Below, piece after piece: positions 8,786 to 18,164 of a DNA stretch of 64,000 nucleotides. Position 1 is the first letter of the stretch. Every line of letters begins with the position of its first letter. Source of the stretch: Verrucomicrobiaceae bacterium. GTDB taxonomy: Bacteria; Verrucomicrobiota; Verrucomicrobiia; Verrucomicrobiales; Verrucomicrobiaceae. The stretch covers positions 1,798,001-1,862,000 of the forward strand of contig JADJPM010000004.1 in NCBI GenBank assembly GCA_016713245.1. Reading direction: 5' to 3'. The notes under the pieces were generated by a model. That model had not been told where the DNA came from. It did not search any database and saw only the letters and a list, made by a program, of their open reading frames with translations. Both the position numbers and the translations under genes were made by a program.

Positions 8786-11040
8786 GCCGCGTCTTTTCAG
8801 CCCATCGCGTGAGCCTTGTCTGGCGGCTGCTGGCCTGGGCCGGTGCTGTGGCGGGCTTGCTGGCGGCGTTTTGGCAGGATTGGACGGTGCCGCTGGTCGG
8901 CATGGATCTGCGCACCAAGCCCGGTCATGTGCTCATCGAGGCCCTAGAGGCGGTGAAAGCGGCGCTGATCGGCAGCCTGCTTGGAGGCCTGTGGGGAAGT
9001 CTCGTCATTCGGGGCCGGCACATCGGCAGCGTGATCATGTTTGCAGCCGGTTTGGGAGCCTGGACCTCATGGATGCCTGCGGCTTGGTTTTGGAGCTGGA
9101 TGGCTTTTTCGATGATCTGGGCTGTTGTCGTCTTGTTCGGGCAGCTGGGGGCGTTTGGGAAAGTCCTCCGCGATTTTTGGAGCCGCCACGAGGCTTGGAA
9201 TGCGGCGTTTTGCCTTCTCTGGGTGCTCATCGGCACGAGTTGTGATGCCGCGCTGCTCCGCGAGGCTCCGTCGGGAATATGGGAAGCGGTCGATTGTCTC
9301 GCGGCGCGGTTTTTGACGCATCTCATCATGGCTGCGGGCGTGTGGGCGCTGCTTGCCGTGCATCGCCATCTCGTGCCCCCGCCAGGGCGCTGGCTGGCCT
9401 GGAGCGTGGTGGCTGCCGTCCCAGTGCTGCGCTTGGTAAACACCTGGCTGCAACTGTGGTGGGGCAAGGGGCTGATCGAGATGTTTGGCGAGCTGGAGGT
9501 GGGCGGACGCTTCGAACTGGAGCGTGCTTGGGCCGCAGGCGGCGTGGAATGGAATGCGGGAACGGCCTCGTTAGCGATTGGCGTGGTGCTGGTGGTGGCG
9601 GCCTTGGTGAATTTGTGCGCCCAGATTTCGAAATCGCGAGGCTGGCAGGTGAGTCCAAGAAGGCTCGTGCGGCTTTGCCTGACTGCGTGGCTGGTGCTGC
9701 AAATCGATCAACTTGCCGGTGCCATGCTCAAGGAGCGCGGCTGGCTCTGGTGGGAGCGCAAGACCTACCCGCGCCGCATGACCTGGATCGAGCCACAGCC
9801 TGGGTTACGAGGCTATGAGGCCACATTTCACAATCCCACCGTGCCCGTCCAACCGCTGCCACTTCGCACGAAGCCGGATGTGTTTCTCTTCATGGTCGAA
9901 TCGCTCCGGGCGGATACCCTGACGCCTCAGATTGCGCCGTTTTTGACCCGCTTTCGCGATCAGGAATGCCAACCGCTCGGTGAGACCTGGGCGGCATCGA
10001 ATGTGACGCATCAGTCGTGGTTCTCGATCCTTAGCGGGCGGCTGCCGCTCTTTTTCAAAGAAGGTCGTGAGGCGAAGAAGATGCTCGCTCTTCCGGCGAT
10101 TTTGAAGGCTTCCGGCTATCGTGTCGAGACGCGGATGGTGAACGACTTCAGCTACATGGAGATGGTGCAGACGAATTTTGGCCAGCCCACCGAAGCGGAT
10201 GTGATGGAGCATGTGGACCGCGAGAGCCCGGAGAATTTCTTCAAGGTGCCCGAACGTGAGGTGCGCATGCTGCGTCGGCTGAAGGAGTCGGTGCAAAGCC
10301 GCACGCCAGGTGGTTTGCTGGCCATCACCGGCATGGATGCCACGCACTACAACTACAAGTGGGGCACCGCCTTCAACCCACCCTTCTCCGACTACGAAGA
10401 GAACCCCATCTTTCCCATGCGGCCAAATCCCGACGAGGTTCGCCGCATCACCAATCGCTTCTGGAATTCCGTCGCCTGGGTTGATGCACAGCTCGCCGAG
10501 TTCACCAACTGGCTCAAGGCACAAGGTCGCTACGACGAGGCCATCATCATCATCACCGGCGATCATGGCGAGGAGTTCAAAGAGCAGGGTAGCTGGTTCC
10601 ACGGCACCATGCTGAATGAACCGCAGACTCGCGTGCCCATCCTCATCAAATGGCCCAAAGCCGCGCCGCAGGGCAGGGGGCCGCAGGTGGCCAAAGCCTC
10701 TCACCTCGATCTGCTGCCCACGCTTCTCGATGCGCTTGGCGCGGATCACTCGCTGTGGCAAGGCATGCCAGGTATCTCGCTCCTGCATCCGCCTGCTGAC
10801 GAACGCACGCTCATACTCACCACCCACTTTTGCGGCAAAAACGGCGAAGCCATGCTGCTACGCCGAGGCAGTGCCGAGGCGGCTTTTGGTTGGAGAGACT
10901 TCTGGCAGCCCATCGTGCCTCGCGACTTATGGATCGAGCGTGTGCAGAATGTCCCTCACATGCAGTTGGAGGCCGTTTTTGGCGATGCCATGCCTCGACT
11001 CTTCCAAAAGCTCACCGCTGATGATGGAAGGACTCCGTGA
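8782..11040 (+). CDS. Membrane-bound sulfatase-fold transferase (LtaS/MdoB-like)
   Basis: A 752-residue inner-membrane protein. Residues 1 to about 330 hold roughly seven or eight hydrophobic segments; from about residue 365 comes a sulfatase/alkaline-phosphatase-fold domain facing the periplasm: KPDVFLFMVESLRADTL (metal site), THQSWFSILSG (position of the Thr/Ser nucleophile in phosphoglycerol and phosphoethanolamine transferases) and IIIITGDHGEEFKEQG (metal-binding Asp-His). The absence of a Cys in the nucleophile region argues for a phospho-transferase or hydrolase rather than an FGly-dependent sulfatase. It overlaps the acetyltransferase gene, which suggests both modify the same envelope glycan or lipid. 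Substrate unknown. Confidence 0.8.
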   Translation: MSRVFSAHRVSLVWRLLAWAGAVAGLLAAFWQDWTVPLVGMDLRTKPGHVLIEALEAVKAALIGSLLGGLWGSLVIRGRHIGSVIMFAAGLGAWTSWMPAAWFWSWMAFSMIWAVVVLFGQLGAFGKVLRDFWSRHEAWNAAFCLLWVLIGTSCDAALLREAPSGIWEAVDCLAARFLTHLIMAAGVWALLAVHRHLVPPPGRWLAWSVVAAVPVLRLVNTWLQLWWGKGLIEMFGELEVGGRFELERAWAAGGVEWNAGTASLAIGVVLVVAALVNLCAQISKSRGWQVSPRRLVRLCLTAWLVLQIDQLAGAMLKERGWLWWERKTYPRRMTWIEPQPGLRGYEATFHNPTVPVQPLPLRTKPDVFLFMVESLRADTLTPQIAPFLTRFRDQECQPLGETWAASNVTHQSWFSILSGRLPLFFKEGREAKKMLALPAILKASGYRVETRMVNDFSYMEMVQTNFGQPTEADVMEHVDRESPENFFKVPEREVRMLRRLKESVQSRTPGGLLAITGMDATHYNYKWGTAFNPPFSDYEENPIFPMRPNPDEVRRITNRFWNSVAWVDAQLAEFTNWLKAQGRYDEAIIIITGDHGEEFKEQGSWFHGTMLNEPQTRVPILIKWPKAAPQGRGPQVAKASHLDLLPTLLDALGADHSLWQGMPGISLLHPPADERTLILTTHFCGKNGEAMLLRRGSAEAAFGWRDFWQPIVPRDLWIERVQNVPHMQLEAVFGDAMPRLFQKLTADDGRTP

Positions 11041-11162
11041 TGTGTCATCCAGCACAACAACTTCGACTTTCTAGGGCTGCACTACTCCATCGTGCGGATG
11101 GCAATGCAATCACTGGCCAATTTCAACCGTGGTCTGTCGGTTGGCTGCGCTAGGGGTGTGGT

Positions 11163-11179
11163 TGAGTCCTCTGGACTCA
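11163..11179. repeat. Small hairpin upstream of the oxidoreductase gene
   Basis: TGAGTCC and GGACTCA pair over a 3-nt loop. It lies in the 221-bp gap before the oxidoreductase gene; no T-run follows, so it is not an obvious terminator. Confidence 0.4.
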
Positions 11180-11261
11180 TCTGAACTGACGGGAAATGCA
11201 CAAAGCCTCACCGCGACACGTTCAGTGTGCAGCGTCTCTTGTCTCACACACTCCACACCCC

Positions 11262-12617
11262 ATGAAAAAGCACCTCAAGCCCACACCCACTCGCCGAGAC
11301 TTCATCGCCACCGGGGCGGCGGTTTTCGGCTTCAATATCATCCCGCGTCATGTGCTCGGTGCGCCCGGTGTGCCTGCGCCTTCGGAGAAGCTGAACATCG
11401 GCTGCGTCGGCATCGGCGGACAGGGCGGCGGGGTGACGCGGGATCTCGCGAGCTTTGCGAATGTGCACATCGCGGCGCTTTGTGACGTGGAACAGAAGCA
11501 CGAGGTTACGATGGCGAAGGCCTATCCCGGTAGGCCGTTTTACAAAGACTACCGCGAGATGCTGGCGACGGAAAAAGGCATCGACGCGGTGATGGTCGGC
11601 ACGCCGGATCATTGGCATGCGCCCATCTCCCTGGCGGCGATGCGACTGGGCAAACATGTGTATTGCGAGAAGCCGCTGGCGCACAGCATTGAGGAGACGC
11701 GCATCATGGCCCGCGTGGCGGCGGAGACGAAGGTGGTGACGCAAATGGGCAACACCGGCCACGCCAGCGAGGGCCTGCGTTTGACGAAGGAATGGATCGA
11801 CGCCGGTGCCATCGGTGCGGTGAAGGAAGTGCATGTGTGGTCGGACCGTCCCGGCAAGTTTTGGGACTCACAGGGGCTGCCGCGACCCACGGAAAAGATC
11901 GCCGTGCCCTCGACACTCGATTGGGATCGATGGCAGGGCGGAGCACCCGCTCATGATTACCATCCGCTCTATGTGCCACGAAAATGGCGCGGCTGGTTCG
12001 ACTATGGCTGCGGGGCGCTGGGCGACATGATGGTGCACAATGCCGATCCCGCTTGGTATGCGCTCGATCTCGGCGCACCCACCTCGGTCGAGGCTCAAAC
12101 GTCGGAAACAAATGCGGACTCGTTCCCGCTCTGGAGCATCGTGACGTGGCACTTCGCCGCGAAGGGCAGTCGAGGCCCCATCAAGCTCACCTGGTATGAC
12201 GGCGGCAAATTGCCCGCCCCGCCACCCGGATTCGACCCCGCACGCAAAATCGGCGACAACGGCATCCTCTTCCTCGGCGAAAGCGGTTCCATCATCGCGC
12301 CCGGTTGGTGTGGCACGCCGCGCATCGTGCCGGAGAGCCAGATGCAGTCCTTTGCCCGTCCTCCGCATAGCCTCGCCCGCAGTCCCGGCCATCGCGAGGA
12401 GTGGGTGGCTGCCTGCCTTGCTGGCAAGCCAGACGACGCGAAAGCCAACTTCGCCTACGCCGCGCCCTACACCGAAGCGTTGCTCACCGGCGTGCTCCCC
12501 ATCCGCCTAGGCAAACGCATCGAATGGGATAGCGCCGCCATGAAGGCCACGAATGCTCCCGAAGCCGATACCTTGATCCGAAAGACCTATCGCAAGGGCT
12601 ATGAGCTGCCGGTGTGA
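11262..12617 (+). CDS. Tat-exported Gfo/Idh/MocA-family oxidoreductase
   Basis: A 451-residue NAD(P)-dependent oxidoreductase. The N-terminus reads TRRDFIATGAAVFGFN, a twin-arginine signal, so the folded enzyme is exported. The Rossmann part follows (KLNIGCVGIGGQGGGVTRDL), and the conserved sugar-binding motif EKPLAH (Lys in EKP) with VVTQMGNTGHASEG is typical of the Gfo/Idh/MocA proteins common in Planctomycetes and Verrucomicrobia. The ATG at 11262 is chosen because it directly precedes the signal; an upstream start at 11196 would bury it. Substrate unknown, probably a sugar or cyclitol derivative. Confidence 0.9.
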   Translation: MKKHLKPTPTRRDFIATGAAVFGFNIIPRHVLGAPGVPAPSEKLNIGCVGIGGQGGGVTRDLASFANVHIAALCDVEQKHEVTMAKAYPGRPFYKDYREMLATEKGIDAVMVGTPDHWHAPISLAAMRLGKHVYCEKPLAHSIEETRIMARVAAETKVVTQMGNTGHASEGLRLTKEWIDAGAIGAVKEVHVWSDRPGKFWDSQGLPRPTEKIAVPSTLDWDRWQGGAPAHDYHPLYVPRKWRGWFDYGCGALGDMMVHNADPAWYALDLGAPTSVEAQTSETNADSFPLWSIVTWHFAAKGSRGPIKLTWYDGGKLPAPPPGFDPARKIGDNGILFLGESGSIIAPGWCGTPRIVPESQMQSFARPPHSLARSPGHREEWVAACLAGKPDDAKANFAYAAPYTEALLTGVLPIRLGKRIEWDSAAMKATNAPEADTLIRKTYRKGYELPV

Positions 12618-12668
12618 GGAGATTCTGAAACCATTGCCTCAACACGCGTAAACCTCCCATAAAAATCT

Positions 12669-13679
12669 ATGAACCATTCTTCTGCCGCCATTCTTCTGCC
12701 AATTTACTTGGCCCTGCTCACCACCACCGCCTTCGCCCTTGATCCGCATGTGGAGGCCGTCACCCGCATCGTCGAGGCAGCTAAAGGCAAGGTCGAAAAG
12801 ACCGCAGACGGCCAGAGCCTCAAGTCGGTCGATCTCGCGGTGCCAAACGCAGGTCCGCACGATCACCGCAAAGACGATCCGTATGACGCCGCCTTCTTTG
12901 AGCACCTCAGCCACATCCCCAAGCTCGAATCCCTCAACGTCATCTCCACCAAGGCCAACGACGAATGGATCGCACCGCTCGGCAAGCTCACGAACCTCAA
13001 AACGCTGCGCTTCACCAACAACGGCAAACTCACCGATGCTGGCATGGCGACCTTCGCCGGGCTCAAAAACCTCGAATCCTTCGCCTTCGTCGGCACCGCC
13101 ATCACCGGTCAAGCCTACGCCAAATGCACGAATTGGAGCAAAGTCACCAAAGTCAGCCATCGCGGCAGCAGCATCGACGACGAAGGCCTCAAACAACTCT
13201 GCGAACACCTGCCGAGCCTCGAAAGCATCAGCCTCGCCCACGCCAAATTCACCGACGCTGGTGCGGCGCATCTGGCCAAGCTCACCAAGCTCAAAGGCCT
13301 CGAAATCGGCACCAAAAACGCCACGCCCGCCTGCCTCAAGCACCTCGCCAGCCTCCCGCTCGAGTATTTGCAGCTTGGCGACGGTCTCGATGCTCCTGAA
13401 GGCATCGCCGCATGCAAAGCGATCACTTCCCTCAAACGGCTCACCCTCACACATTGCGAAAAACTCGACGACAACGGCCTCAAACTCGCCGCCACGCTCA
13501 CCCAACTCGACCAACTCGAAATCGGTGGCCTACTCATCCCTGACGAACGCATCCCGCAACTCGCCGCCTTCGCCCACCTCAAGGAATTGAAGCTCATCAA
13601 CCGCCCCAAAGGCTACCCGCCCGAAACCAAGACCCAAATCAAAGCCCTGCTGCCCAAGGTCGAGGTGAAGTTTCAGTGA
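12669..13679 (+). CDS. Secreted leucine-rich repeat protein
   Basis: A 336-residue protein with a signal peptide (hydrophobic ILLPIYLALLTTTAFA, cleavage near residue 23) followed by about nine degenerate leucine-rich repeats of the long, RNI/F-box type (for example LTNLKTLRFTNNGKLTDAGMA and LPSLESISLAHAKFTDAGAA). Proteins of this type are abundant in Planctomycetes and Verrucomicrobia and are presumed to bind proteins outside the cytoplasm. The role is unknown. It follows the oxidoreductase by 51 bp on the same strand and may be cotranscribed. Confidence 0.82.
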   Translation: MNHSSAAILLPIYLALLTTTAFALDPHVEAVTRIVEAAKGKVEKTADGQSLKSVDLAVPNAGPHDHRKDDPYDAAFFEHLSHIPKLESLNVISTKANDEWIAPLGKLTNLKTLRFTNNGKLTDAGMATFAGLKNLESFAFVGTAITGQAYAKCTNWSKVTKVSHRGSSIDDEGLKQLCEHLPSLESISLAHAKFTDAGAAHLAKLTKLKGLEIGTKNATPACLKHLASLPLEYLQLGDGLDAPEGIAACKAITSLKRLTLTHCEKLDDNGLKLAATLTQLDQLEIGGLLIPDERIPQLAAFAHLKELKLINRPKGYPPETKTQIKALLPKVEVKFQ

Positions 13680-13717
13680 CACAGTTCTACTCGCCAGTAT
13701 CCCATCACATCAAGACC

Positions 13718-14299
13718 ATGCTCACCCCCGCCCTTAGTTCAGAAACCGCCTTTTTCGATCCCGCCCTATTTGCACCTTCGTTGAAGACCGCCATTGGCGA
13801 TAAAGCCTTGGATCTGCGGCGGATGTGGGCTTTGAAGATGGCCGTTCATGAGACTGACGATGAGATCATCGATGATATGCAAGATCGTCACGAAGTGGTT
13901 TTCATCGTCGGTGATACATCCGTCAAATGGCGGGTGGAATCCCTGGCCTCGCTTTGCCGAGGGGATGCTTTAGCACCCAGTCTCGAAAAGTACCCCAAGG
14001 CGTATATTCCGCTTTTCGCCACCATTGAGGAGCAGGTTTTGGTCTATGCGGAGATCTTTGGTGATCCGACTGATGACGAAATGAAAGGCGTCTATTCAAA
14101 CCTCGCACGCCTCCCAGATGGCAAAGGACATTCACTCCTGCACGAACACATGTGGCAGGCATGTGCTCTGGCGCTTGGGACACGTCCTTGGAGTAAGGCT
14201 CAGCTTGAAGCCGTTTTGCGCCGTCTGCAGCGTTCATGCCGCACTTTCTACACGCACTCAGGCTCGAAAAACTACATCAGAACGATTAGGCAAGGTTAG
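13718..14299 (+). CDS. Hypothetical protein
   Basis: A 193-residue soluble protein without a family I recognise. It starts with MLTPALSSETAFFDPALF, has an acidic stretch (HETDDEIIDDMQDRHEVV) and a Trp/Leu-rich C-terminal helix region. The reading frame is open back to a GTG at 13676 that overlaps the stop of the leucine-rich protein gene; the ATG at 13718 is preferred because the extra 14 residues are uncharged and uninformative. Codon use resembles its neighbours. No function proposed. Confidence 0.6.
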   Translation: MLTPALSSETAFFDPALFAPSLKTAIGDKALDLRRMWALKMAVHETDDEIIDDMQDRHEVVFIVGDTSVKWRVESLASLCRGDALAPSLEKYPKAYIPLFATIEEQVLVYAEIFGDPTDDEMKGVYSNLARLPDGKGHSLLHEHMWQACALALGTRPWSKAQLEAVLRRLQRSCRTFYTHSGSKNYIRTIRQG

Positions 14300-14439
14300 C
14301 TTCAATTTGATACTGAACGACCAACCAAACCCTCGCAAGCGGCGGAGATTTGGCTGGTGGTGGCGGAAGAATCCAAAAAGTGAGCAAAGAAGTGCATTGA
14401 AGAGCGGGCGGCACTCGCCACATGCTGTGGCTCTCCTCA

Positions 14440-15642
14440 ATGAAAGCCCTGATTTTGACCAACGAATACCCACCGCACATTTACGGCGGTGCGGGTGTGC
14501 ATGTGGAATACCTCTCGAAAGAGCTGGCCAAGCTCATGGAGATCGAGGTGCGCTGTTTTGGTGATCAAGACGATACGCAGCCAAATCTTCGCGTGATGGG
14601 CACGCAGATCGAGAATGCCGATTGGACGGCACCCGCTCACTTGAAATCAGTCTTTGGCGCTTTGCAGCGTTGCCTCGATTTCAACACGAAGAACATCGAC
14701 GCCTCGCTGGTGCATCTGCACACTTGGTATTCGCATTTTGGCGGCATCCTCGCGAAGCTGAACTACGGCGTGCCCATGGTGCTCACCGTGCATTCTTTGG
14801 AGCCTCTGCGCCCATGGAAACGGGAGCAGCTCGGCGGCGGCTACGATTTCACCGTCTGGCTTGAGGCCACGGCTCTGAAAATGGCCGATGCTGTTATCGC
14901 CGTGAGCGAGGAGACCAAGGTGGACCTGCTGCGCCTCTTTGATCTCGATCCGCACAAAATTCACGTCATCCACAACGGCATCGACCTCGATGAATACCAC
15001 CGCGTGAACGCTCCCGAGGTGCTGCAAAAGCACGGCGTCGATCCGGCGAAGCCGTTTGTGCTCTTCGTGGGACGCATCACGCGTCAAAAAGGCATCATTC
15101 ACCTCGTGCGTGCCATTGAGCACCTCGATCCCGAGATTCAGGTCGTGCTTTGCGCCGGGGCACCGGATACGCCCGAGATCAAAGCGGAGATGGAGGCGGC
15201 GGTGGCTGCCGTCAGTGCGAAGCGTCCGGGTATCGTCTGGATTCAGGCCATGCTCCCGGTGCAGGAAAAGATCGCCATGTACTCGCACGCCGCCGTCTTC
15301 TGCTGCCCGTCGATCTACGAACCCTTTGGCATCATCAATCTCGAAGCCATGGCCTGCGAGACCGCCGTCGTCGCCAGTGCTGTCGGTGGCATCAAAGAAG
15401 TCGTCGTTCACGGCGAGACCGGTCTTTTGATTCCGCTAGAGCAGCAAACGGAAAGCCCCTTCGAAGCGCTTCATCCGGAAAAGTATGCTCAAGATCTCGC
15501 CCATGGCATCAATGAGCTCATGCGTGATGAAGCCAAACGCCAAGCCATGGCTCTCGCTGGTCGTCAGCGTGCGGTGGATCATTTCAGTTGGAAGTCGATC
15601 GCCCGGAAGACGCTGGCGCTTTACAAGGCGCTAGCCGTTTGA
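14440..15642 (+). CDS. glgA: GT4/GT5-type glycogen synthase-like glycosyltransferase
   Basis: A 400-residue glycosyltransferase with GT-B fold. The N-terminal motif YPPHIYGGAGVHVEYLSKEL and the length match the short, actinobacterial-type glycogen synthases (ADP-glucose dependent) rather than the 480-residue GlgA. The donor site is visible in VLFVGRITRQKGI and in the C-terminal E-x7-E motif EPFGIINLEAMAC. A branching enzyme GlgB is encoded 23 kb away, consistent with a glycogen role. The ATG at 14440 is used because it directly precedes the first beta strand (KALILTNEYPP); the frame opens at 14422. The glycogen role is probable; another alpha-glucosyl transfer is possible. Confidence 0.8.
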   Translation: MKALILTNEYPPHIYGGAGVHVEYLSKELAKLMEIEVRCFGDQDDTQPNLRVMGTQIENADWTAPAHLKSVFGALQRCLDFNTKNIDASLVHLHTWYSHFGGILAKLNYGVPMVLTVHSLEPLRPWKREQLGGGYDFTVWLEATALKMADAVIAVSEETKVDLLRLFDLDPHKIHVIHNGIDLDEYHRVNAPEVLQKHGVDPAKPFVLFVGRITRQKGIIHLVRAIEHLDPEIQVVLCAGAPDTPEIKAEMEAAVAAVSAKRPGIVWIQAMLPVQEKIAMYSHAAVFCCPSIYEPFGIINLEAMACETAVVASAVGGIKEVVVHGETGLLIPLEQQTESPFEALHPEKYAQDLAHGINELMRDEAKRQAMALAGRQRAVDHFSWKSIARKTLALYKALAV

Positions 15643-15654
15643 TTGGGCTAGAAA

Positions 15655-17079
15655 TCATCGGATGAGTTTTGCGTGCTTGTAAGGTAGCGAGGCCAGATTG
15701 CTGCTGCACGGGCCGGGGGTATCGACCCAGAGCATGCGGGCGGCGATCTTGTCGTAGGCGCGGCGGTGAGCCACGGCGGCTTTGACGGCGACGACGCTCA
15801 TCTTCTCGATCTCGATGCCCTGGCTGTGCCACTGGCCGAGGTCAAAGGGTGGCGTTTTGACGCTGGTGATGAGGATGGTGAGGCCCGCGTGCTTCACGAC
15901 AGCACAGCGGCCCATGTCAAAGGTGTCGCCGCACATGCTGGCGAGGTGGCTGTTCTTGTCCTCAAGCTCAAAACGGCCGTCGTTGAGTGCGATCAACTCG
16001 ACGTCGAGTTCCACGGGACCTTGATCGAGTCGCGAACCCTTGCCTCCGAGGTGGATGTGGCGTTCTCCAGCTTCCAAGGCACGTACGGCCTCGGCATCAG
16101 CGAGGCAGATGGCGGCATTTTCGATGCGGTGGCGCAGAAGAGCACGCAGAAGGCCGGTGCCATCGCCGGGAGCGCCGCCGCCGATGTTGTCAGAAGGCTC
16201 GACGAGCACGGTGAGACCGTGGGGAAGGGGAGAAAGCTTCACGAGCACCTCATCCGCCGGTGGATCGGTGACGAGGCCGAGGGGGTGAAGCTCGTGAGCT
16301 TTCTTTTCGAGCTGATCGAGCTGGGCTTCGGCCTGGGCTGTGGTGCAGGCGAGTAGGCTCACGCCGGTGTCCGGCGTATCCGCAAAGCTGAAGCCAGCCA
16401 CGATGTTCATCGCCCAAAGGGATTCGTCCTCGGCTTCCAACTGCCTCGCGAGGGCTTCGAGGCTTTTCATGGGGTCATTGACGGTTCCAGTGCCGGTAGG
16501 GGGCCAGATGAGGCCGGGCTGCCGGAGCTGCATGTGAGGGCGTTTACCAGTCGTGAAGTAGCGCTGGAGCAATCGCGCCGCATCCACGGCCGCCTCGCGA
16601 GCATCCGTGTGAGGATTCTCGCGGTAGCCGACGAGGCAATCGGTGAGTGCGGCCATTTTAGCAGAGAAATTGGCGTGAAGGTCAAAGACACCGAAAATGG
16701 GCACCTGGGTGATGGCACGGATGCGCTGGAGGATTTCGCCTTCCACATCAAGGATCGTCTGGGAGGTCATCGCGCCATGCAAGACGAGGTAGATGGCATC
16801 GAAATGGTCTTTGCGGATGAATGGCTTCAGTTCTTCCCAAAACTGCTGGATCACCTCGTCGGTCACGGTGGCCGAGGGCTGCGCCCGGTAATCCACTGAT
16901 GGCATCACGTGCCAATGATTCGCGGCGGCAAACTCCAGCACGCCGCCGAGAGGCGAGGCATCGCCACGGCAGGCCAGCATTTCTTCGCCACGCCGGATTT
17001 GGAAATCTTCGAGACTGGTGAGGCCATCGAGAAAGGTATGCGTCTCGTGGAAGAGTCCGGCAATGAGGATGCGTGGCAT
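15655..17079 (-). CDS. M81-family metallopeptidase (MlrC-like)
   Basis: A 474-residue protein of the MlrC (microcystinase C) family, zinc-dependent enzymes that cleave small peptides. Family signatures are RILIAGLFHETHTF at the N-terminus (metal-ligand His), LVLHGAM, FGVFDLHANFS with Asp-His-Asn, and the C-terminal part with VKHAGLTILITS. Length and full coverage are normal. It is 9 nt downstream of the L,D-transpeptidase gene, so the two may be an operon concerned with peptides of cell-wall origin; this is inference. The real substrate is unknown. Confidence 0.88.
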   Translation of the reverse strand: MPRILIAGLFHETHTFLDGLTSLEDFQIRRGEEMLACRGDASPLGGVLEFAAANHWHVMPSVDYRAQPSATVTDEVIQQFWEELKPFIRKDHFDAIYLVLHGAMTSQTILDVEGEILQRIRAITQVPIFGVFDLHANFSAKMAALTDCLVGYRENPHTDAREAAVDAARLLQRYFTTGKRPHMQLRQPGLIWPPTGTGTVNDPMKSLEALARQLEAEDESLWAMNIVAGFSFADTPDTGVSLLACTTAQAEAQLDQLEKKAHELHPLGLVTDPPADEVLVKLSPLPHGLTVLVEPSDNIGGGAPGDGTGLLRALLRHRIENAAICLADAEAVRALEAGERHIHLGGKGSRLDQGPVELDVELIALNDGRFELEDKNSHLASMCGDTFDMGRCAVVKHAGLTILITSVKTPPFDLGQWHSQGIEIEKMSVVAVKAAVAHRRAYDKIAARMLWVDTPGPCSSNLASLPYKHAKLIR

Positions 17080-17088
17080 GGCAGGAGA

Positions 17089-18069
17089 TTAACGCACGAT
17101 AACCTTCGTTCCTGGCCGGATCAGTGTCGGAAGCCGGATGGCATCCCAGTTGGCCAGTCGCACGCAGCCTGCGCTGCGGGTGCGGCCGATGGTGCGCGGG
17201 AGTGCGGTGCCGTGCAGGCCGATGCCGCTTTTGCTCAGGCCACACCAGATGATGCCGATGGGGCTGTTCGGCCCTGGCGGGAGCTGAAAAGCCTCTTCAC
17301 CACGCACGCCTTCTTCGAGGAACTGCTTGTCATAGCGAAAGCTGGGCGTCGTCATCATGCTCTGCACTTTCCAGGTGCCTACCGGGATGAATTGGGGCTT
17401 TCCCGGTGTGATGGGAAAGGCGGCCACCATCATCTCATCGGAGGTGTAAACTGCCGCCATGCGCTCCGTGGTATCGACGACGATGGTATGTGAGCTGAGC
17501 GTCTTGTCCTCTTTGAAGGACTGCATGGGCTTTACCTCCTCGACGCGGAAGGAACGCACGTTTGGCACCACGATCACGTCGCCCGTTTTCATTGCGTCGA
17601 TGTTTTTGCCAGGGTTCATCTTGGCGAGGAAGGTCTCGTCGGTGTGAAAACGCTCTGCCACGAGCTCGGAGAGGCTGCGGTAGGCCATGTAGGGAAACTC
17701 AGCCTGCTTCGCGGGATCTTCGGGAAGGTTCTTGTTGATGAACTTCATGAGGTCAGCCCGCACTTTGAAGGCGGCGAAGATCACCGGCACCTCCTTCTCA
17801 GCCGCGCTTTGCACGGGTGTCCAGTCGTAGAGATCACGATGCCCATGGGCGAAGTTGTAGTTCACCACGGCTTTGTAGGTGAACTCGCCGAGGGCTCCAT
17901 CGAGCTTGCCTGGGCCGAAGAGGTTTTTGTCGAGGAAAATCTGGATGCGCAGGATGGTGTCGCGATCCTTCGGCACGGAGGGATCATCCTTTGCCGGGCC
18001 AGTGTCCTGACCTGAGGCGACGCTCAAGGAAAGCATGGAAAGCAAGAGGCAGAGGGCGGGGAAACGCAT
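17089..18069 (-). CDS. Exported L,D-transpeptidase (YkuD domain)
   Basis: A 326-residue exported protein. A signal peptide (LCLLLSMLSLSVASG) is followed by a region resembling a peptidoglycan-binding domain (residues about 40-80) and an SPOR/LysM-like stretch (LSELVAERFHTDETFLAKMNPG then DVIVVPN, LysM-like). The C-terminal YkuD catalytic domain has the motifs IGLHGTALP and SAGCVRLAN with catalytic His and Cys. Such enzymes form 3-3 cross-links in peptidoglycan or attach proteins to it. The gene is divergent from the Hsp33 gene (95 bp gap). Confidence 0.9.
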   Translation of the reverse strand: MRFPALCLLLSMLSLSVASGQDTGPAKDDPSVPKDRDTILRIQIFLDKNLFGPGKLDGALGEFTYKAVVNYNFAHGHRDLYDWTPVQSAAEKEVPVIFAAFKVRADLMKFINKNLPEDPAKQAEFPYMAYRSLSELVAERFHTDETFLAKMNPGKNIDAMKTGDVIVVPNVRSFRVEEVKPMQSFKEDKTLSSHTIVVDTTERMAAVYTSDEMMVAAFPITPGKPQFIPVGTWKVQSMMTTPSFRYDKQFLEEGVRGEEAFQLPPGPNSPIGIIWCGLSKSGIGLHGTALPRTIGRTRSAGCVRLANWDAIRLPTLIRPGTKVIVR

Positions 18070-18164
18070 GGCTTAGAGGAACGGTTGGATGCTCAAAAAT
18101 CAACTAGCGATTGTGTGCGAAGCGCTTGCGCCGCATGGTGGGCTTTGCTCCTAACTTCTGTCCC

